The notes below the pieces were generated by a model. That model was not told where the DNA came from. It saw only the letters and a list, made by a program, of their open reading frames with translations, and did no database searches. The position numbers were made by a program, and so were the translations under genes. 64,000 bases of DNA from Torreya grandis (lineage: Eukaryota > Streptophyta > Pinopsida > Cupressales > Taxaceae). This document shows positions 32,241 to 44,569 of the stretch, one piece after another. The stretch covers positions 1,866,001-1,930,000 of the forward strand of contig JARHVA010000460.1 in the NCBI GenBank assembly GCA_037957365.1, given 5' to 3'. Positions within the stretch are counted from its first letter, which is position 1, and each line of letters opens with the position of its first letter.

Positions 32241-35200
32241 TAGATAATTTATAATGAGGACCCTATACAAGATAAATCAGTTAAGCAATCCACAATGATA
32301 CAAGAACATGTTCAAAAAGGGTCAAATTCAGAAATAGTACAAAAGTAGTTACCAAATCATAACTCAAAATAACAAAAGGTTTACAAAGTAAAATTAGAGC
32401 AAGAAAAAATATAATAAGCACAAATAAAGCAAGTTAAAGATACAAACATACCTCTCCATAATGAGGTCCCACTTTTAAAGCAGTATGGGTTTAGTCAAAA
32501 ATATTTACAATAGTTTGATTATCATGGTTAAGGTTTAGGCAAGCATGCTCAAGACATCATTACTCCTATTCTAGTAGTTGATAATGTTGGTCTACAAGGT
32601 TTGGGATATATGGAACATACTAAGGCAAATCATTCACATATATAGTTTATCAAGGCAAAAGATCAAGATACAAATGTCATATTATAAAAAGAACAAACAC
32701 CTTAGTTACAAAATCAAAATCATGCTAAACCAACAAGCATTCTCAAAAGAGGCTTGCTAAAAAAAGAGCTTCCAAACCACCATACGCCTACAATAAACAT
32801 AGTTTCAAAGGGCATAGTCACATAAAATATTGCAAAACATAATTTAGAAAGGTCAATTCCACGGTATGATGCAATTCCCTATGCTCATCCAAATACAACA
32901 TAAGTCAACACTAACATTCCATTGGTTCAAAATCAAGATGATAACGATGAGTGGAACAATCTAGGTTATTATGACTACCAAGATACGGATAATGAATAAT
33001 ACTTAGATTCACACTGCAACTCAATTCAACTACATCTCAATCACACTACATGAGAGGTCACTATTAATATTTTTGACATAGGATCAATTGAGGGTGGATC
33101 TCTCACAAGACTCATTGGTTAGTAGTATCTCTCCTTACTTATACATAGCTTTCATTTTCCCAGATTACTTGTACATGGTCTCTTTTGCATATTGCTTGTA
33201 CATATCTTATACTAATAAAATAGAAACATAATTTAATATGTCAAATATAAAAAAACATTCAAATATTGGCTAAAAAATACAAATTAGAGATTGTATGCAT
33301 TTTCATGTTTACATTTATTATACTTTCCAGGTACTGCATGTGTTATTTATGATTGGTATAGTCAATTTTATCAAGCATACATGCTTCACTTATTCCTTTC
33401 TAGTGTTCACAGATTCCTATAGGACTTAGGACTACCACACAAATCCATATTTGCCACTATCTACCCTTGGGGGCACATACAAAGGTTCCTCATTTGACAC
33501 ATTCACCCATTTCAGGGCATCTTATACACAATTCTTAATACCAGTGTATATATTCTACACTACACTAAGTTTTTTCCAATTACTACTACTTTAGACTCAG
33601 TTTATGTACATCTTTGCTTATATACATATTTGTACCACATGTTCATGCATACTTTCATTTCTAGTTTTACTAGTTTAGACTTGATTGTGTCTCCATGATT
33701 CTACATCTATTTGAGGGCATTTGCATATGATATTGTTATATGGCTTTACACCACTTCCTTTCATTGTATGTATGCTTTGGACATGCGCCCATGTCCTTAT
33801 GTGTGCCTTCTTGATTGTGTTTGCAGACATTTGAAGATGTCATTTTGTGTGGCTCTACGCCAACATGCTTTTTATTTTCATATGTTGATATTTGAACATG
33901 TCAATGTATGCCTTATTTTCTCAGATTTAGTGACATGTGCCCATGTCCCTTGTATTGTGGCCCCTTTGCCTTCTTTGTATGCCGCATGTGTTTTGTATGT
34001 ATGCTTTCATGTATGCATCATGGCTATGACACTTGTCTTACTTGTTGCACACTCCAATTATAGATGCCATGAGGGACCTCATGCATCTCCCCTTCCTCCT
34101 TGGGTGCCTTGATGGACATCATGCCCCATCCCTCTAGTTGGTTACTCAATTTATTTCTTAGATTTGCTATTAATATATATGCTTACATTGCTATATCTAT
34201 CTTGATAACCTTGTGAATGCTTGATCTAACATACATTTTACATTATAAACTTATGCTCAAATCATCTTACATTTCAATATCATGTATGCATATTATATTG
34301 GTTTATTACGCAAATATCATATATGCTCTGACTAACATACATCTTGTAGAAATTTTTATTTTGAGGATAGTTCTTTCATAGGTTCAACAAATCCCCTCAA
34401 AATAGAGGGAATTTACAGATATTTAGCACAAAGATCAGGCCACCTAAATGCACTCAGATTAAAATTTTTAGCACACAAGTATAGAATATAGAAATTAGTT
34501 TCAAAAAAATAGTGGGAAATAGTCAAATAGAAACTAGTTTTAATTACACCTAAATCAATATAGCTAGACATTAGTGCCCAAAGTGGGACAGTAGTGCCAC
34601 CAATGCTACTGTCTTGATATGGTGCTACTATCTAGTAGCCTCAGTTTCATGAAATTATAGATTGGCTAGAAAAGTATAGTAGGTACAGTCTAGGTTTTCA
34701 TAGGTTTAGTTACAAATTACTATTTTTTACTTAGTTAAGCAAAGATTCATATCAGTTTGCTCTGGTTGGGGGCATCATGCATGGCATAATCATTCCCATT
34801 TTAGTTTTAGATACTCAGATATAAATTATTACAACTCAATCCAGAATCCCTTTGCACAAATATCAGATTTGGGGGCATGTGTGTGGCACATTATTTTCAT
34901 AGGCTCAATTTTTCTCCAGTTGATCAGATGTAATGACAAACTTCATGTCATTCTCTATGTTCATAATCTAAACACCATTTACAACAACACAATATAAGCA
35001 CCATCCACACCATCACAATCCAAATTTGATGCCTTACTTTATTTGTAACAGTTGGCATTCTCGAGTGGCTCAAAGTTGTTTTTACATTTCAGAGTTTCTA
35101 TGTGGCTCAGAGCTATCTTATATAGTTTTAGTTACATCACACAGTTTCATCTACTACACATGGGTAGGCAATGATGGATTCATAGTATAATTGAGTTCTT

Positions 35201-35665
35201 GAGCCATTTACATGAGAAGGTTTGACACACCGTCAGTCCAATCCAAGCTATTCACAAGTCATGATCCACTAAGTAGGGGTGGGCAATGATGGAGTCAAGG
35301 ATAGATTGAGTTTTGAGCCACCCACACATGGGGATTGCACAATCCATTCAGCTCAGTTCAAGTTATTCATCGATTGATCACTAGCTACACACACACACAC
35401 ATGATTTCAACATGTTTATATATTGGTTCATGTATCTAGTGAGGTGTATTTGTTTCTTTCCTCTCTCTTATCTCTTTACTCAATTTTGTTTTTGCTTTTG
35501 ATATATCTTAAGTAAGGATTGATCTATGCATGTTTTATTTCCAGGACATGCAATAGAGCATGCTTTACATACTCATATCCAAATTCACAGACTTCATCTC
35601 ATAGGTAAGTCTAGGTATGTTTTTTTTTTAATCCTAGTCATTTTTCTTTGCTGCATTTTTAGAAT
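32241..35665 (+). other. non-coding interior of the gag-only element
   Basis: No pol motif in any frame. 32241-33000 is Lys/Gln/Asn-coding-like but full of stops (gag tail). 33660-34140 carries repeated palindromic bits such as ggacatgcgcccatgtcc (33779-33796) and a block at 34060-34136 (gccatgagggacctcatgca...) closely matched in the relative at 46175-46100. A (CA)n run lies at about 35388-35402. Confidence 0.6.
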
Positions 35666-35679
35666 AAAGGGGGGCTAAA

Positions 35680-36890
35680 TGTAATCATATAAAAATGACA
35701 CTTGCGTGTTAAGAGTGTTACATAAGACCACTTATCCATAGCTTAAACCTAGACCTATCTTAAGGCCTATTTAGACGCCCATCCAGCCTTCATGCAGGTG
35801 ATACACATCCCTAAAATAGTCATAGACCCTCATTTTAGCAACCTGACCCCTAGTGCCTCAAGTTTTGCCACCTGGACACTAGCGCTATAACCTGAACAGT
35901 AGCACTAATGGTGTTAGTGTCCTAGTTTGGGTATTATTGTCCTTTTTCCTACCTTTTGTCACCAATAGATATCTTTTTGAATCAACAACCACCTAAGGTC
36001 AATTTAAACAAAAGCCCTGCACAAGTACAAAATAATATATATACATGACTTTTGGCCTTTTAGTCACTATATGTAAAATAAAGGAAAATAACACAAACTA
36101 ACTTAGAATAAGTTATGCAAATTCAAGGTTATTAATCCTTATTCTAATCTACTTCTATATATAGCCATCTACAACATTCATAAACTCTAATCACTCAAAT
36201 TTCTAGACTCCAACATCACTCAAAACACTCATATCGATATTCATAAATGTTTCACTTGCATTTGCACCAACACTTAGGTGGGGAGAACTACATCAGACTT
36301 GATCCCTCCTTGAATTATTGGTATTTAGGCAACTCTCATCATAGTGGTGTGTTGAGGATGTCCAACCTACCCCACTAACATCACACTTTGATACTTATGC
36401 CAATTAGATGCCCTTACAACATGGAGGTCTAGGGTTTACATGAAAAAAAAAGTCAAAATAAGTCACCAAAAGGGAATCAAAACTTGTATGCATAGGAACA
36501 GGGTTGGAAGACTCCAACACATGTGCACCAAAAAATTTAGAGCAGTTCTGCACAGAGAACACTAGTGCTAAAAGGAGGATACTAGTGTCATTGATGCTAC
36601 TGTTTAGTTAGGGCACCACTAAATAGGAAGGGTTATGACACTTGGATCTTGTCTATGAGACTCATATCAACACTTGTCTCAGATTACATCCTCTATATCA
36701 TTCATCTTAATTAGTTTCTAACTAAGTACTTGTTTGCTTCATTTATTACTATTATTAGAAATGTCAGTTTAACTTAGCTCTATTACAAATCGATGACTAT
36801 ATTTATTACATATTTACTACCTAATTTACTATACTCAACCCCTTTAACAACCTAGGGCTTACACTTCATAAACCCTAAAAAGTTAAATCA
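35680..36890 (+). mobile_element. 3' LTR of the gag-only element
   Basis: 1211 bp, colinear with the 5' LTR; ends GTTAAATCA. Confidence 0.85.
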
Positions 36891-37194
36891 TATCCTCATT
36901 TTACACCCAACAAAATAGAGGTAGTTTTTGTGAAGGTGCGAGACTAAGAATCGAATTGCCTCCTACAATTTTACAAAATATGGAAGGTTGAATAATTGGA
37001 GCACCCCCACATCTTATAGCAAGTTGTAGACCATGAGATCACAAGTGATCTCATTCCAGGTGTTCTGGCACTCCACCTGATGGTCCTTTTACAAATCAAG
37101 CTCATTCCTAAGCTGACGGTGATTGTAGTCTAGGACTTGATAGGTAGAAATCTTATATTCCTAGTCATCTGCATGCAAAATCATATATGGGTAT
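36891..37194 (-). pseudogene. split frame, segment 2
   Basis: About 100 codons in frame with segment 1, with four or five TAG/TAA stops. Sequence type is Tyr/Leu-rich and hydrophilic. It ends at K-M-R, which rejoins I-T-H-K-W at 30240 across the gag-only element. Confidence 0.6.
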
Positions 37195-38400
37195 TGTAGA
37201 GAGGATTACATAACATGATTAGTCAAGCATTAGTCCAATAAATCAAAGGGAGAATGCATAAGAACAAATCAAATTAAGCCCATCTATTCATGTGGGAATT
37301 ACAAAGTATAGCAGGAAATAATTGAAAGAAAACAACATCATATTACCTTTCCAAATGGATTCACCATACCAATGCATCTCAAAATCATGTTCCCCTTTGA
37401 TCAATAGCTCTTTTATTCAACAGAAATGGTGACAAACTCCTCCAATGTCTCAAGAACACTCCACAAAACCTAGGCTCATGATATGTAACTATCTAAACTA
37501 GCCTATCAATGAAGCTTGCATACAAAATCAATGATCAAATGTAAAGGATTATGGAAACAATTCAACATAATAACTTTGCATAAATCAAGCTTGAAAATGA
37601 TGTTCATGGCCTCTTTATTTATAGATTTTTGAGATTGGTCAGGATCAACCATGACCGTCCATCTCAAGATTGAGATGTGTGGCCATTAATTAATCTAGTT
37701 ATATAATTAAATCCATAAATATCCCTCATAAATATTTGGGTTAGAGGGGCATTTAAGAGGCATGAAGGGTATTAATGAGGCATATGAGACCCATAATCTT
37801 CATATTTTATGCATTTATAGCTTATGGATGCCACCCCATATAATGATATCATTAGGTGATGCAGTTAATAAAAATCAATTTATAAGAAGAAATATTCAAC
37901 AACTCTCATAAAAAATCCACTTAATCTCTTGATTTGGATTAATTAGCCTTAAATAAAGTTAATCAATATTTGTGTAATTATTTAAAAATTGGCCCTCAAT
38001 TAATCAAAATAGTCAGAAAGTCATACTACTAGGCTATAATTTAACTCAAGAAGAATTAGAAGGCAATGTTAGATGTGTTGAAAACGTATTCCCATTTAAA
38101 ATGTTGTAAACACAAAATAACGAAGGTACATGTATTGTACAAGAATTTTGATAGAAAAGAGCAATTTAGAGCACTCAGGTGCAAAATTGCATTGACTCGA
38201 AATAATCTGATCAAAGTTAGCTGGCCCATAAAATGCATTGCCCCATTTAAGGATACTTTGACCTAAATCGACACTTGTAAATGACATGTTTGAACCATTT
38301 AGGGTGTTTTATGGATTTTAGCCTAAAATGTGCATTTAATTGTAATTCAAGTAAGATTGACAATTTCAACACATATGGTGTTAGGAATTGAATGTCTACA
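37195..38400 (-). mobile_element. complete LTR of the two-U5 element
   Basis: Minus strand: purine tract aaacaggggcaaaa (38414-38401), then TGTAGACATTC...; TATAAATA at 37623-37616; end ...CTCTCTACA at 37195. A relative lies at 50001-51191. Confidence 0.8.
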
Positions 38401-40049
38401 TTTTGCCCCTGTTTAAGAAGGCATAGTGAGACATTCAAATGAAGCAATGTCTTTTCAAAGAAAAGAGTTGTCAAGAAGAAATTGGAACAGACCCATGATG
38501 CCCCTTCGAGAGGACATACTAAGATGAAAGAGAAGGATGGACTTTTGAAAAGAGAGAGAAAGTGAGATTAACTCATGGAATAGATCACATCCAGATGAGC
38601 TAATGCTTGCACACATGATTACCATCAATGATCAAAATATAATTAGATGTATAATAGGCCCCAGTATATGGGGGGAATGGGAAAGATATAATCCATAAAT
38701 GTAAGTGACACACTTTGAAAGTACCCAATTTGAGAGTACGAGTTGCACACTTACAACATTGATCAATCCCAAGACAAGTTACATGCTAAATATTACTATC
38801 ATGGGCAGTAGTGTGGAGATCTTGGAATTAGAGGAAAAGAGAGAATGTTCTGCTTCAGGAAGGGAAGCACCACTAGAATGGGGTCTCCAAAAAGAAGATA
38901 ATAAGAGGTGCTTTAGTAGAGCAAATATGATCATGATAAAATAGTTTTGCCCCAATAGGGAGAATCTTGATCATTGATAAAGAATAAATAATGGTTTGCC
39001 CCTGTAGAGTTGATTTGATTCTGACGTTATTCATATTTTGTGCCCCAGCGTGGGCAATTGGTAATCAAAAGAGCTCAAAGATTTAACCTAAAAGATAGGT
39101 TAAAGCGAGCGGATGCAACCGTACATGCGATGGTAGAATGGCTTAGAAACCAAGCATATGAGAATGCACAAAGTGATGAGAGAGATGAAAAGAATAATGA
39201 AGATGGTCGAGATGACTCCAGATGTAAAAGACAAGTGGACGCTACCTACATAGTTCCATAGACGCATGTTCTAACATGAACTTTGGGGCAATGTAGTTCA
39301 CCCAAGGTTGGGAGAGAATGGAATGAGGAATGATGAAAACTAACCAAGATTGACTAGACTCATGATGTATGTGAAGAGATGCACGTCTAAGCATAGAGTC
39401 AAGTGCCAAAATGTATGTTACCTAGATGCCTAATTCCATATCATGAGCTTAGATTATGCAAATTATGCTTGAGAATCATTCATAGGAGTTGTGTTGACAT
39501 TAAGACTTTGAGACCTGAGCATAAAGTGCTTGCTAAAGCAAAATAAATTAGGCATCATAAGTATAAATAACTTAGAATGACATAATATTTGAATTGCATT
39601 GAACCAGTTCAAATGTGAATACCTATAACTAAGGATAATGGTAAAATAATGACCAAAACTAGAGTTACAATTATTTACATTTAAACAAAAAAGCAAAGAA
39701 AAATAAAACAAGAAATCTTAACATGAGATTAAGATACAAATAATCGAGATCTATTTGTACCATCAATATGTACTTGGAAAATAAAATAAAGAAACAAGAC
39801 CAAATAGGAAAATAAAAGGCCAGCATAATAATAATAATCAAATAAACACACACAAAATGTTTTTCAGTTTTTGAATGTTTTATGAATGCTTTTGGGATTT
39901 TCTAAGTATTTCAAATCGATTGAGGATTAAGAGATATAGAATGGTCCAACTCATGAAACGGTGAGAGGACACCAACTTAAAATGCTCGTCATATGACAAG
40001 AGCATATGATAAGAGGGACTGAGTTGACCTTGACATGAACTGAGCACGG
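38401..40049 (-). other. 3' internal sequence of the two-U5 element
   Basis: No domain recognised. Colinear in part with 51192-51830; two further blocks (39205-39320 and 39658-39850) match 52451-52560 and 51915-52200, but in swapped order. A T-rich (minus strand) hydrophobic open frame at 39853-39671 has a counterpart in the other copy. Confidence 0.55.
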
Positions 40050-40278
40050 CCTAAATAGAGCTCTTGATCAAGGGAGAACATGCTTTTGAGCCGCATTCAT
40101 ATGATGAATCCATTTGGGAAGGTAATATGATATTGCTTTTTTTCAATTTTTTCATGTTATCATTTACAATTCCTACATGAATAGATAGGCTTAATTCGAT
40201 TTGTTCTTATGCATTTTTCCTTTGATTTATTGGATTAATGCTTGAATAATCATGTTATATAATCCTCTCTATAGGTAT

Positions 40279-40535
40279 TACATTTCTTTGATCAAAATTG
40301 GAGGTGGCGGTGGTGTTGTTGCAACCTTCTTTCCTACATGTGCCATTTTCGATATTAGCCTGATAGGGGTCCCTTCCCTCAACTCTATTGTGTCCTTACC
40401 CTATGCACTACTCTCACTAGAACCCCCGTCCTTAATGAACATGAGACTTCCTTTTTCCTGAATGAACTTGGGACATCCTTCTGCACCCTCAAACTCTTTA
40501 ACTTCAAGAATGGTTGGTAAAGGTTTTTTGCCCAT
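40279..40535 (-). pseudogene. split frame, segment 1 (N-terminus)
   Basis: Starts at the ATG at 40535; the upstream sequence has stops and no coding look. Ends at the ggtat target duplication of the 37195-40273 insertion, shortly after a run of five prolines. Confidence 0.6.
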
Positions 40536-40539
40536 GTTG

Positions 40540-41589
40540 GACTTTTGTTTTGGTTTTATCACCGATCAGGGTCCCTGAAGGTTAACACATGGCCGACTAA
40601 CTCTCCTTAACAAATACATCTTGACACCTCTTCTATAGACATAAAAAGCTTTGACTCCTTGCTTCACCCTCCTCTAATGGCAGATTTGACACCTGTAACC
40701 TTCGGCTCCTCTTTCCTGCTTGTATGGATACATTTTTACTTCTTTTTCTCTTGAATGTCGCATTAATCTCTTCCTTGATTTTGTAAATGATAAAATTGCG
40801 TAATCATGTTTTTTGTTGTTGGTTCTCGTTTATATGAGCTCTATAATTCTTCAAGTTTTCAATCATAAAAATTGAAAATGAGAAGCCTTATGGAGTTTTA
40901 TAGAATTTTATGAATTTTTAAATTAACTTTTCCACCTTGAGTTAACTCTTTTCCACACTGTCATCCATCACTTCTAATATTAATGCTCTAAATGTTATGC
41001 CTTTACGTCCATTCAACATGCTTGGAATTCATACCACTGCATCATTGATGAATCTACGTCCCATCCTTGGTGAGTTATTTTACCTTTCCTATGGGGAATG
41101 CCATCTGTAAGCATTTAAACTTCTACTTTTCTTAGCAAGAACTCATTTTAACCCATCTTGTAATGACATTTCCTTTACTATCTTCATTCCATTTCCTTTT
41201 TCACATGCCATCTCATGAGCATCTTGCACTATCCTTTGCACACATCTACCTCTTACTACCTTTTTTATGCATCCTTCATGCGTCTCATCTTATGTGCTTA
41301 TCTTGGTGTCGTGTCTTGCGTGCCCCATAGTTTACTAAGATCTCTGATCTTGTATAGTTTTTATATTATTTCTTTTACATGTTGATGACTTAATTAGCTT
41401 ATTTACCTTTAAACCCATCCAATACTAAAATATGTGCATGATACTCTACGACAAAACTGAATAAGAACCAATTGTGAATATAATGAAAAATAGAACAAAA
41501 GGTGCACACTATGTGCCACACTTATTTGAAAGTAAAAAAAATTTATAAACTAAACTATTGGCATACACCTTATTATTAGAAATGAAAAA
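40540..41589 (-). other. spacer between integrase and the long split frame
   Basis: About 1 kb with no open frame of note and no sign of an LTR: no match seen to the TGTTGGAC start at 24598, no primer-binding site, no purine tract. This absence is why the integrase and the split frame may belong to one element. Confidence 0.45.
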
Positions 41590-43338
41590 TTACATTGAAT
41601 GGTAGGGCCACAACTGACTACCATTGAAGTGGCCTGGTAGGAATTAGCCATCTAACATATTCAATTTGCAAGCACCTGTCATGCAGATAGAATCAATAAT
41701 AAATAGATCATCCCAATGGATCTAGAGATTGCCTAAGTGGCACTCAAACTTGGAATCATAGACCACTATGTGCATACCATGATAAAATGGTTTGTTTTTG
41801 ATATAGTGATCATGCCAGACCTTCTTCTACTTTTCAACTCCTTGACTCCAATTTGCAAGAAAATGTGTTTCATGCATCTATAGTAAACTGTTTATGTGCA
41901 CTTTTAGAGACTCTTCATCATCTAGTCTACCTATGCACCTAATACGTAAAGAGGGCACAAAGAACTCCATCGATAAAAATACTTCAGCACCAAATACAAG
42001 ATTAAAAAGAGTACTCTTGTTCAACATTTTGTATGTGGTCCGATTGGACCATAATACTATAGAAACTCAATCATCCCAGTCAGTATGATGGATATTACAA
42101 ATCTTAGTCAGTGTATGACCCAGGATCTTATTAAAGGCTTCAACTATGCCGTTAGCTTGAGGGTGGTAGGGTGAGGTCTTATGGTGCATAATAATGAACT
42201 CAACCAAAAGGATGAATATTATCTCATTAAGGAAGTGAATGCCATAATCCCTCATAAGCCTAATGGACATCCATACCTAGTGATGATATTTTCACATAAA
42301 ATTTTGTTTCGGTCACAGCAGTATAGTCATGTGTGAGAGATCCTTTAACCTAGTGTGTGAGATAGTCTTTGGAACTAATAATGTAGCGCACACCAGTCCA
42401 TCTTGTGGTAGGTTGAATGAGTCCAACAAAATCAATATCCCATTTCTCAAATGGATCATGTGCAAGGATTGGATGAAGAGGCATAACATTTCTTCAGTTT
42501 GGTTTACCTATGCATTAACAGATATCACATTGGCACGCATAAACTTTGGCATATTTGAATAAAGTGGGCCACCATAACCCAACTAGTAACAACTTGCATG
42601 TTATTGTGTCATTAGTATAATGTCTGCCTATGACACCCTCATGGACCTCTTGAAGGACTTATGCATGCTCATGTTGCATTACACACCTTTATAATACTTC
42701 ATCCCAACCAAGTTTATACAGGGCCCTTCTAATAAGATGAAAAGGGGCAACACACATAACCACTTACTTTTTCTCTTGGGTGATAAGATGGTCCAGCGCT
42801 AACCCTGTTCCAAGAAAACTAGTTATTTACTCTAATTGCTCAGGGACGTGTGTGACTTAAAAGAGCTGTACATAAGGAAATTCATCTTCTATGGTGCACA
42901 CTAGTTCACTAGATTGAACATGTGAGAGATGGTCAAGGTTGAAATTAACTTTGCCTGGTTTGACAAGCATGGAGAACTAGAATTATTTAAAAATAACAAT
43001 CCATCAGTAAATGCGTCCATGCAATATTGATTTATTTACCAAATACTTGAACACTTCATGACCCATATAAAAGACAAATGGGGTTTCCAACAAGTACTGA
43101 CAAAACTTTTAAAGCTCATAAAGCATAGATAATGCCTCACAGTCAGTTGTGGAATAGTTATGTTCCGCTAGTGTGAGCTTCCAAATTGTAAAATATATAG
43201 GATGATTGATGTTTCCCTCATTAGCTTACAATAGGATAACATTGATTATCGTGCCTGAAGCATCAACATACACATGAAATTACCAGTTTCAATTTGAGAT
43301 TTGGAGAATGGGTACAGTAACTGGTTTTTCGTTCAAGG
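41590..43338 (-). pseudogene. decayed Ty3/gypsy RNase H - integrase
   Basis: Reading leftward from 43338: a connection segment; RNase H (Y-V-D-A-S-G near 43270, then H-N-Y-S-T-T-D-C-E-A near 43150); and the integrase HHCC zinc finger (H-E-G at about 42645, H-Y-T, then C-x2-C near 42530). Next is W-D-I-D-F-V-G and the catalytic core: Asp at 42367-42365, Asp at 42249-42247 (R-D-Y-G) and Glu at 42141-42139 (V-E-A-F-N-K) are all kept. The C-terminal barrel (P-S-L-R-I, W-H-D, Y-D-S-K-F) ends P-Y-H-S-M and a TAA at 41590-41592. About 15 stops and some frameshifts break it. RT, protease and gag are missing because the 43339 element is inserted just upstream of RNase H; they would lie beyond the window. 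Confidence 0.85.
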
Positions 43339-44553
43339 TGATTTAACTTTTTAGGGTTTTATAAGAGTAAATCCTATGTTTAGATTAAAAGGATGATATG
43401 TCTAAATCAGTCAAATAATATGCAATAATTAAGTAATAATTTATTATGGATTTTGACCTCTTTTGACTTTTTAAATATAATAATAAATAGGTTTAAATAG
43501 AAACTTATCTAAAAAGTGACTGTTATGGATGATTTGGGGTCTAAAAATTAAGTTCTAGACAATTTTAAGTGTCGTCAATAGGGTCCCAATAACTGTTTGC
43601 TCACTAGACAGTAGCGCCCCACTTGGACAATAACACCATGTTATTGTAGTGTCCTCAAAGTGGTGCTAGTGTCCCCTTTGCAAGATTGTTTCTATTTTAT
43701 AGAAGCACCTACACCTATGTTTTTAAGTCTTGTTCCTGCATGCATGAAATCTAAAACTTTGTGTTGTACTTGAAAAACTTAATTTAATGTGCAAACCCTA
43801 ATCCTCCTTATAAGTATGGCATGAGCAATAATTGTGTGTTCATTAATAGGATAGGCTGGACATCCTCAACACTTTACTGTGAAGTAAGTTTCCTGCATAC
43901 CAATACTCTGAAGAGGGATTAGGCCCGATGTAGTTCTTTTACCTAGTACTTGATGCAAGTGCAAGTGAATGCTAGAATGAGAGTGAAATTAGATGCCTTA
44001 AATGTGCTTGAGCTTTGAAATATTTGAAATCTGGGCCTAGGGATACTATAGATGGTAGTATGCAGAAGTAGGGCAGAATAGGGATCAAATAACTTAATTA
44101 TGCTCAACTTGTCTTTTGTTTGAATATGTTTTTACATCTATTTTCCATCTCGTAAATAAAGCTCAAATAGACTTGTATTTATAGTGATCTATAACTTGTG
44201 CAGATAAGAAAATATGCTTAGGTCAACCTTCAAAAGGGCAAATGTTTGAAAAAGTATCCATTCAGGAGAGTTGGGGCAAAAGACAATAGCAACTAGTTGG
44301 GGACACTAATGCCATATGGTTGTAGTGTCCCAAATGTAGCATTAATGTCTACCTGACAAACTATTGGACAAATTGGGTTAGGATATAAGAAATTTGTCTT
44401 GGGATTATGTTTTGGCTAGCTATAACTATCTCTGGTCTGCACAATGAATGAAAAAATGTGGCAAAGACTCTAAGATAGGTATAGGGATAAGCTAGGAATA
44501 ACTTAACTCAAATAACACTCTTAGCATCCAAATACCACTTTTAGGTGATTACA
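43339..44553 (-). mobile_element. 3' LTR of the second gag-only element
   Basis: Plus-strand edges TGATTTAAC (43339) and TGATTACA (44553). Left flank caagg may be the target duplication; the right partner is outside the window. Confidence 0.8.
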
Positions 44554-44569
44554 TTTGACCCCTCTTTTA

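Larger units (their letters stand above)
30246..36890 (+). mobile_element. gag-only Ty3-type element (TR-GAG-like), 6.6 kb
   Basis: LTRs 30246-31441 and 35680-36890 start TGTAATCAT and end GTTAAAT(C/T)A. Primer-binding site just after 31441; polypurine tract aaaggggggctaaa at 35666-35679. Flanks are gatcc (left) and tatcc (right), a 5-bp duplication with one change. The interrupted minus-strand frame continues across the site, which supports the boundaries. The 4.2-kb interior has a gag with a zinc knuckle but no protease, RT or integrase. A second member of this family lies at 43339 onward on the other strand. Confidence 0.85.
37195..40273 (-). mobile_element. LTR element with two U5 ends in inverted orientation, TSD ggtat
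   Basis: A full minus-strand LTR (37195-38400; ends TGTAGA/TCTACA) is followed by its purine tract and about 1.6 kb of element 3' sequence. Then, at 40050-40273, comes a second copy of the R-U5 end of the same LTR in the opposite orientation. The two U5 ends (37195-37420 and 40273-40050 reversed) align over about 225 bp at roughly 85%. The whole is flanked by ggtat at 37190-37194 and 40274-40278, and the interrupted minus-strand frame resumes across it. Both ends therefore took part in one integration. There is no coding domain. Confidence 0.85.
24632..40535 (-). pseudogene. ~1,095-codon decayed frame split by three insertions
   Basis: A minus-strand frame starts at an ATG at 40535 (M-G-K-K) and ends at a TAG at 24632. 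Removing the three TSD-flanked insertions restores continuity: reading frame and sense continue across 40274/37194, 36890/30245 and 28726/25836. N-terminal part: a Pro run (about residue 75-80), then T-H-K-W. Next comes a globular Tyr/Ile/Leu-rich region with W-x-x-Q-F, Y-L-G-K-E-K-K-W-V and W-F-D-D-M-K-K-L-F. The middle is basic and Gln/Pro/Ser-rich. The C-terminal ~350 residues are charged with heptad-like leucines (coiled coil likely). There are many Gln-to-stop changes and at least one frameshift near 29640. No gag knuckle or enzyme motif. It lies downstream of integrase (41590) on the same strand, so it may be an extra 3' frame of that element; a separate non-autonomous element is the alternative. 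Confidence 0.6.

Noticed and set aside
33711..34112. 133-codon forward frame in the gag-only interior as a Cys-rich protein
   Set aside because: Cys/His come from repeated tgt/cat phrases and short palindromes; the relative at 46167-46367 keeps DNA similarity but not the frame length.
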